In this document: piece after piece, positions 4,732-5,649 of the stretch
How positions within the stretch are numbered: the stretch's first letter is position 1
Layout: every line of letters starts with the position of its first letter
Origin: Bacillota bacterium
Lineage (GTDB): Bacteria > Bacillota_I > Bacilli_A > RFN20 > CAG-826
Length of the DNA stretch: 5,649 nt
NCBI GenBank assembly: GCA_003501485.1
Contig: DNPJ01000104.1
Coordinates: 1 to 5,649 of the forward strand
Direction of reading: 5' to 3'
The notes under the pieces: generated by a model
The model's input: only the letters and a program-made list of their open reading frames with translations
The model's database searches: none
Told to the model about the DNA's origin: nothing
Translations under genes and position numbers: made by a program

Positions 4732-5298
4732 ATGAAAAACACAGTATTAGAAAATTTAAAAAGAGCAGCAGAAGAAAGAAAAGAAGCAGAAAAGAAAGCT
4801 GCTAAAGAAGCTTTATTAAAAAAATATGAAGAAATGCCTCAAAAAGGTATTTTAGATACTATTAAAATGCTTGATGCAGGTGAATTAATTCCAGTTTATG
4901 ATCCTAGAACAGAAATGTTAATTGGATTTGCAAGCTCCGCAGAAGATAAAGAAAAGATGTTAAATCTTTATGCTTCAATGGGAATGAATATGTCTCAAGT
5001 CTATATGCAATGTAATATTGCTCAACAATTCGTAGAAGCAGAAATGATTCCAGATCATAGCTTTAAGTTAGATAATGGAATTGAAATTCTAGTCAAAGGT
5101 AAAATTGCTTATGACCACGAAGGTAAAGAAATTGCAAATTGTAATGATCTAAAATCTAAATTATCTCAAGAAGATTTAGATGTCATATTAAAAGAAAGAG
5201 TTGAAAAAGCTCTTCAGGAGGAAAGAATGGAATGTTGCGAAGATTATGATGAAGATGATTATGACGATTATGATGAAGACGAAGACTGTGATTATTAA
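4732..5298 (+). CDS. Coiled-coil protein with extremely acidic C-terminal tail
   Basis: In this 188-aa protein, residues 1-35 are a highly charged Ala/Glu/Lys helix, probably a coiled coil. Residues 36-135 form a globular part including GELIPVYDPRTEMLIGFASS and a beta hairpin near KLDNGIEILVKGKIAYDHEGKEI. Residues 145-165 are helical. The last 23 residues (166-188) contain 15 Asp/Glu, four Tyr and three Cys, with no basic residue. I recognise no family. The middle resembles no enzyme and the tail recalls acidic tails of DNA-mimic or histone-like-binding proteins, which is only analogy. AGGAGG at 4717-4722 supports the start. Inside the gene, a second perfect SD precedes an in-frame ATG at 5227, so the acidic tail could also be translated alone. 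Confidence 0.88.
   Translation: MKNTVLENLKRAAEERKEAEKKAAKEALLKKYEEMPQKGILDTIKMLDAGELIPVYDPRTEMLIGFASSAEDKEKMLNLYASMGMNMSQVYMQCNIAQQFVEAEMIPDHSFKLDNGIEILVKGKIAYDHEGKEIANCNDLKSKLSQEDLDVILKERVEKALQEERMECCEDYDEDDYDDYDEDEDCDY
5216..5229 (+). promoter_or_regulatory. Internal Shine-Dalgarno and in-frame ATG before the acidic tail
   Basis: AGGAGG at 5216-5221 lies five bases before an ATG at 5227-5229, in frame with the 188-aa gene. Initiation here would give a 23-aa peptide with 15 acidic residues. The SD is spelled by CAG and GAG codons, the only CAG and only GAG in the whole gene; every other Gln is CAA and every other Glu is GAA. Confidence 0.5.
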
Positions 5299-5316
5299 TC
5301 TTTAAATTGAAAATTA

Positions 5317-5326
5317 AATAGGAACA
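5317..5326 (+). repeat. AATAGGAACA leader repeat, copy 3
   Basis: This is the same orientation as copies 1 and 2, within a 14-base identity to copy 1 (5314-5327 versus 4669-4682). It lies 78 bases ahead of the start codon of the last gene. Confidence 0.65.
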
Positions 5327-5333
5327 AGGTTTT

Positions 5334-5358
5334 GAATATTTTCTCCATAAAAATATTC
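5334..5358 (+). repeat. AT-rich 9-bp inverted repeat with CTCC-containing loop
   Basis: GAATATTTT (5334-5342) and AAAATATTC (5350-5358) are exact inverse complements around the loop CTCCATA (5343-5349). It could be an RNA hairpin or an operator dyad for a dimeric repressor. Loop bases 5343-5347 (CTCCA) are complementary to TGGAG at 5382-5386, the core of the SD of the following gene. Confidence 0.6.
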
Positions 5359-5363
5359 TTATC

Positions 5364-5375
5364 CCTTGAAAAAGG
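5364..5375 (+). other. Short stem with GAAA tetraloop
   Basis: CCTT (5364-5367) and AAGG (5372-5375) pair around GAAA, a GNRA-type tetraloop. The stem is only 4 bp and could occur by chance, but it sits between the larger hairpin and the SD. Confidence 0.4.
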
Positions 5376-5394
5376 AAAAATTGGAGGAAAAATT

Positions 5395-5649
5395 ATGAAT
5401 AAAGAAATTAAAGTAAACACATTTAACAACATGCCTAATTTAAGAGAGGTAGAAGTTGAAACACACGAACAATTATGCCAATTACCAATGTATACAGTAA
5501 CACCAGCAGGAAAAATTTATGATAAACAAGGACAACTAGTATTAGAAGATTTTAAAGATTATGCTTTATTATTTCCTATTAAAAATGCTTCTAAAAACTA
5601 TATTTTCATTGAAAAATGTACTATTAATAATAAAAAGGGTGTTGGCATA
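5395..5649 (+). CDS. Hypothetical protein, 3' end beyond the window
   Basis: The first 85 codons are open to the last base of the window with no stop. The SD GGAGGA at 5383-5388, six bases before the ATG, supports the start. The visible protein begins MNKEIKVNTFNNMPNLREVE. It continues with VTPAGKIYDKQGQLVLEDF, likely beta strands, and a stretch reading YALLFPIKNASKNYIFIEKC. No signal peptide or transmembrane helix is obvious and no family is recognised. It has its own long structured leader sharing the AATAGGAACA element with the previous gene, so the two genes may be controlled together. Confidence 0.82.
   Translation, partial: MNKEIKVNTFNNMPNLREVEVETHEQLCQLPMYTVTPAGKIYDKQGQLVLEDFKDYALLFPIKNASKNYIFIEKCTINNKKGVGI

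Larger units (their letters stand above)
5299..5394 (+). promoter_or_regulatory. Structured leader of the last gene
   Basis: This 96-base untranslated stretch contains one AATAGGAACA copy, an AT-rich 9-bp hairpin (5334-5358), a short GAAA-loop hairpin (5364-5375) and the SD GGAGGA (5383-5388), six bases before the ATG at 5395. No T-run follows either stem, so a terminator is not supported. A TTGAAA at 5307-5312 could be a -35 box, but no good -10 lies at the right distance. Confidence 0.5.

Noticed and set aside
5334..5380. Hairpins in the last leader as an intrinsic terminator
   Set aside because: The main stem is almost all A-T and neither stem is followed by a T-run on either strand.
1..5649. 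TGA reassignment to tryptophan, since none of the eleven visible stops is TGA
   Set aside because: All tryptophans in the called genes are TGG and no called gene reads through TGA. Absence of TGA stops fits AT-rich stop bias in a small sample.

Overview
The window is very AT-rich DNA carrying twelve closely packed genes, all on the + strand. Most are preceded by a strong GGAGG-type Shine-Dalgarno (SD) site. Near-perfect SDs, A/T-ending codons and TAA/TAG stops point to a low-GC Firmicute-type host. Many small unrecognised ORFs sit among a few recognisable accessory genes, and there are no tRNAs, rRNAs or housekeeping neighbours. This looks like an early or middle region of a bacteriophage or prophage, or less likely a plasmid. 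No structural, integrase or replication gene is visible, so 'phage' is an inference from layout.

Layout: (1) 1-225 is the 3' end of a gene cut by the window edge, with a short DprA/Smf-like motif. (2) 228-2743 is the core: a single-ring AAA+ unfoldase of the ClpA/B/C D1 type, two small proteins (an acidic 92-aa protein and a 106-aa protein of a type I recall from Firmicute mobile elements), then a ClpP serine peptidase with its catalytic triad intact. (3) 2745-3732 encodes a cold-shock-domain protein with a C-terminal extension, then a SprT-like zinc metallopeptidase with a zinc ribbon. (4) 3748-4665 holds three unrecognised small proteins; the first has a perfect hairpin just after its start codon. 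(5) 4666-5649 holds two genes, each with its own longer leader. These leaders share the repeated element AATAGGAACA. The first gene encodes a coiled-coil protein with an extremely acidic tail that may also be made alone from an internal start. The second runs off the window and has a structured leader.

Genes from 1 to 4665 are separated by only a few bases, with SDs often inside the previous gene, so they probably form one translationally coupled polycistron. The most interesting content is a compact Clp-like degradation machine. The unfoldase has only one AAA+ module and ends in a Phe-Gly-Phe-containing tail. The ClpP partner starts so late that it lacks most of the usual N-terminal axial-gate segment. 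With the SprT-like protease, the cluster carries two unrelated proteolytic activities, which could remodel the host proteome or the element's own proteins. That role is inference. No terminator, promoter, CRISPR array, IS element or RNA gene could be supported.
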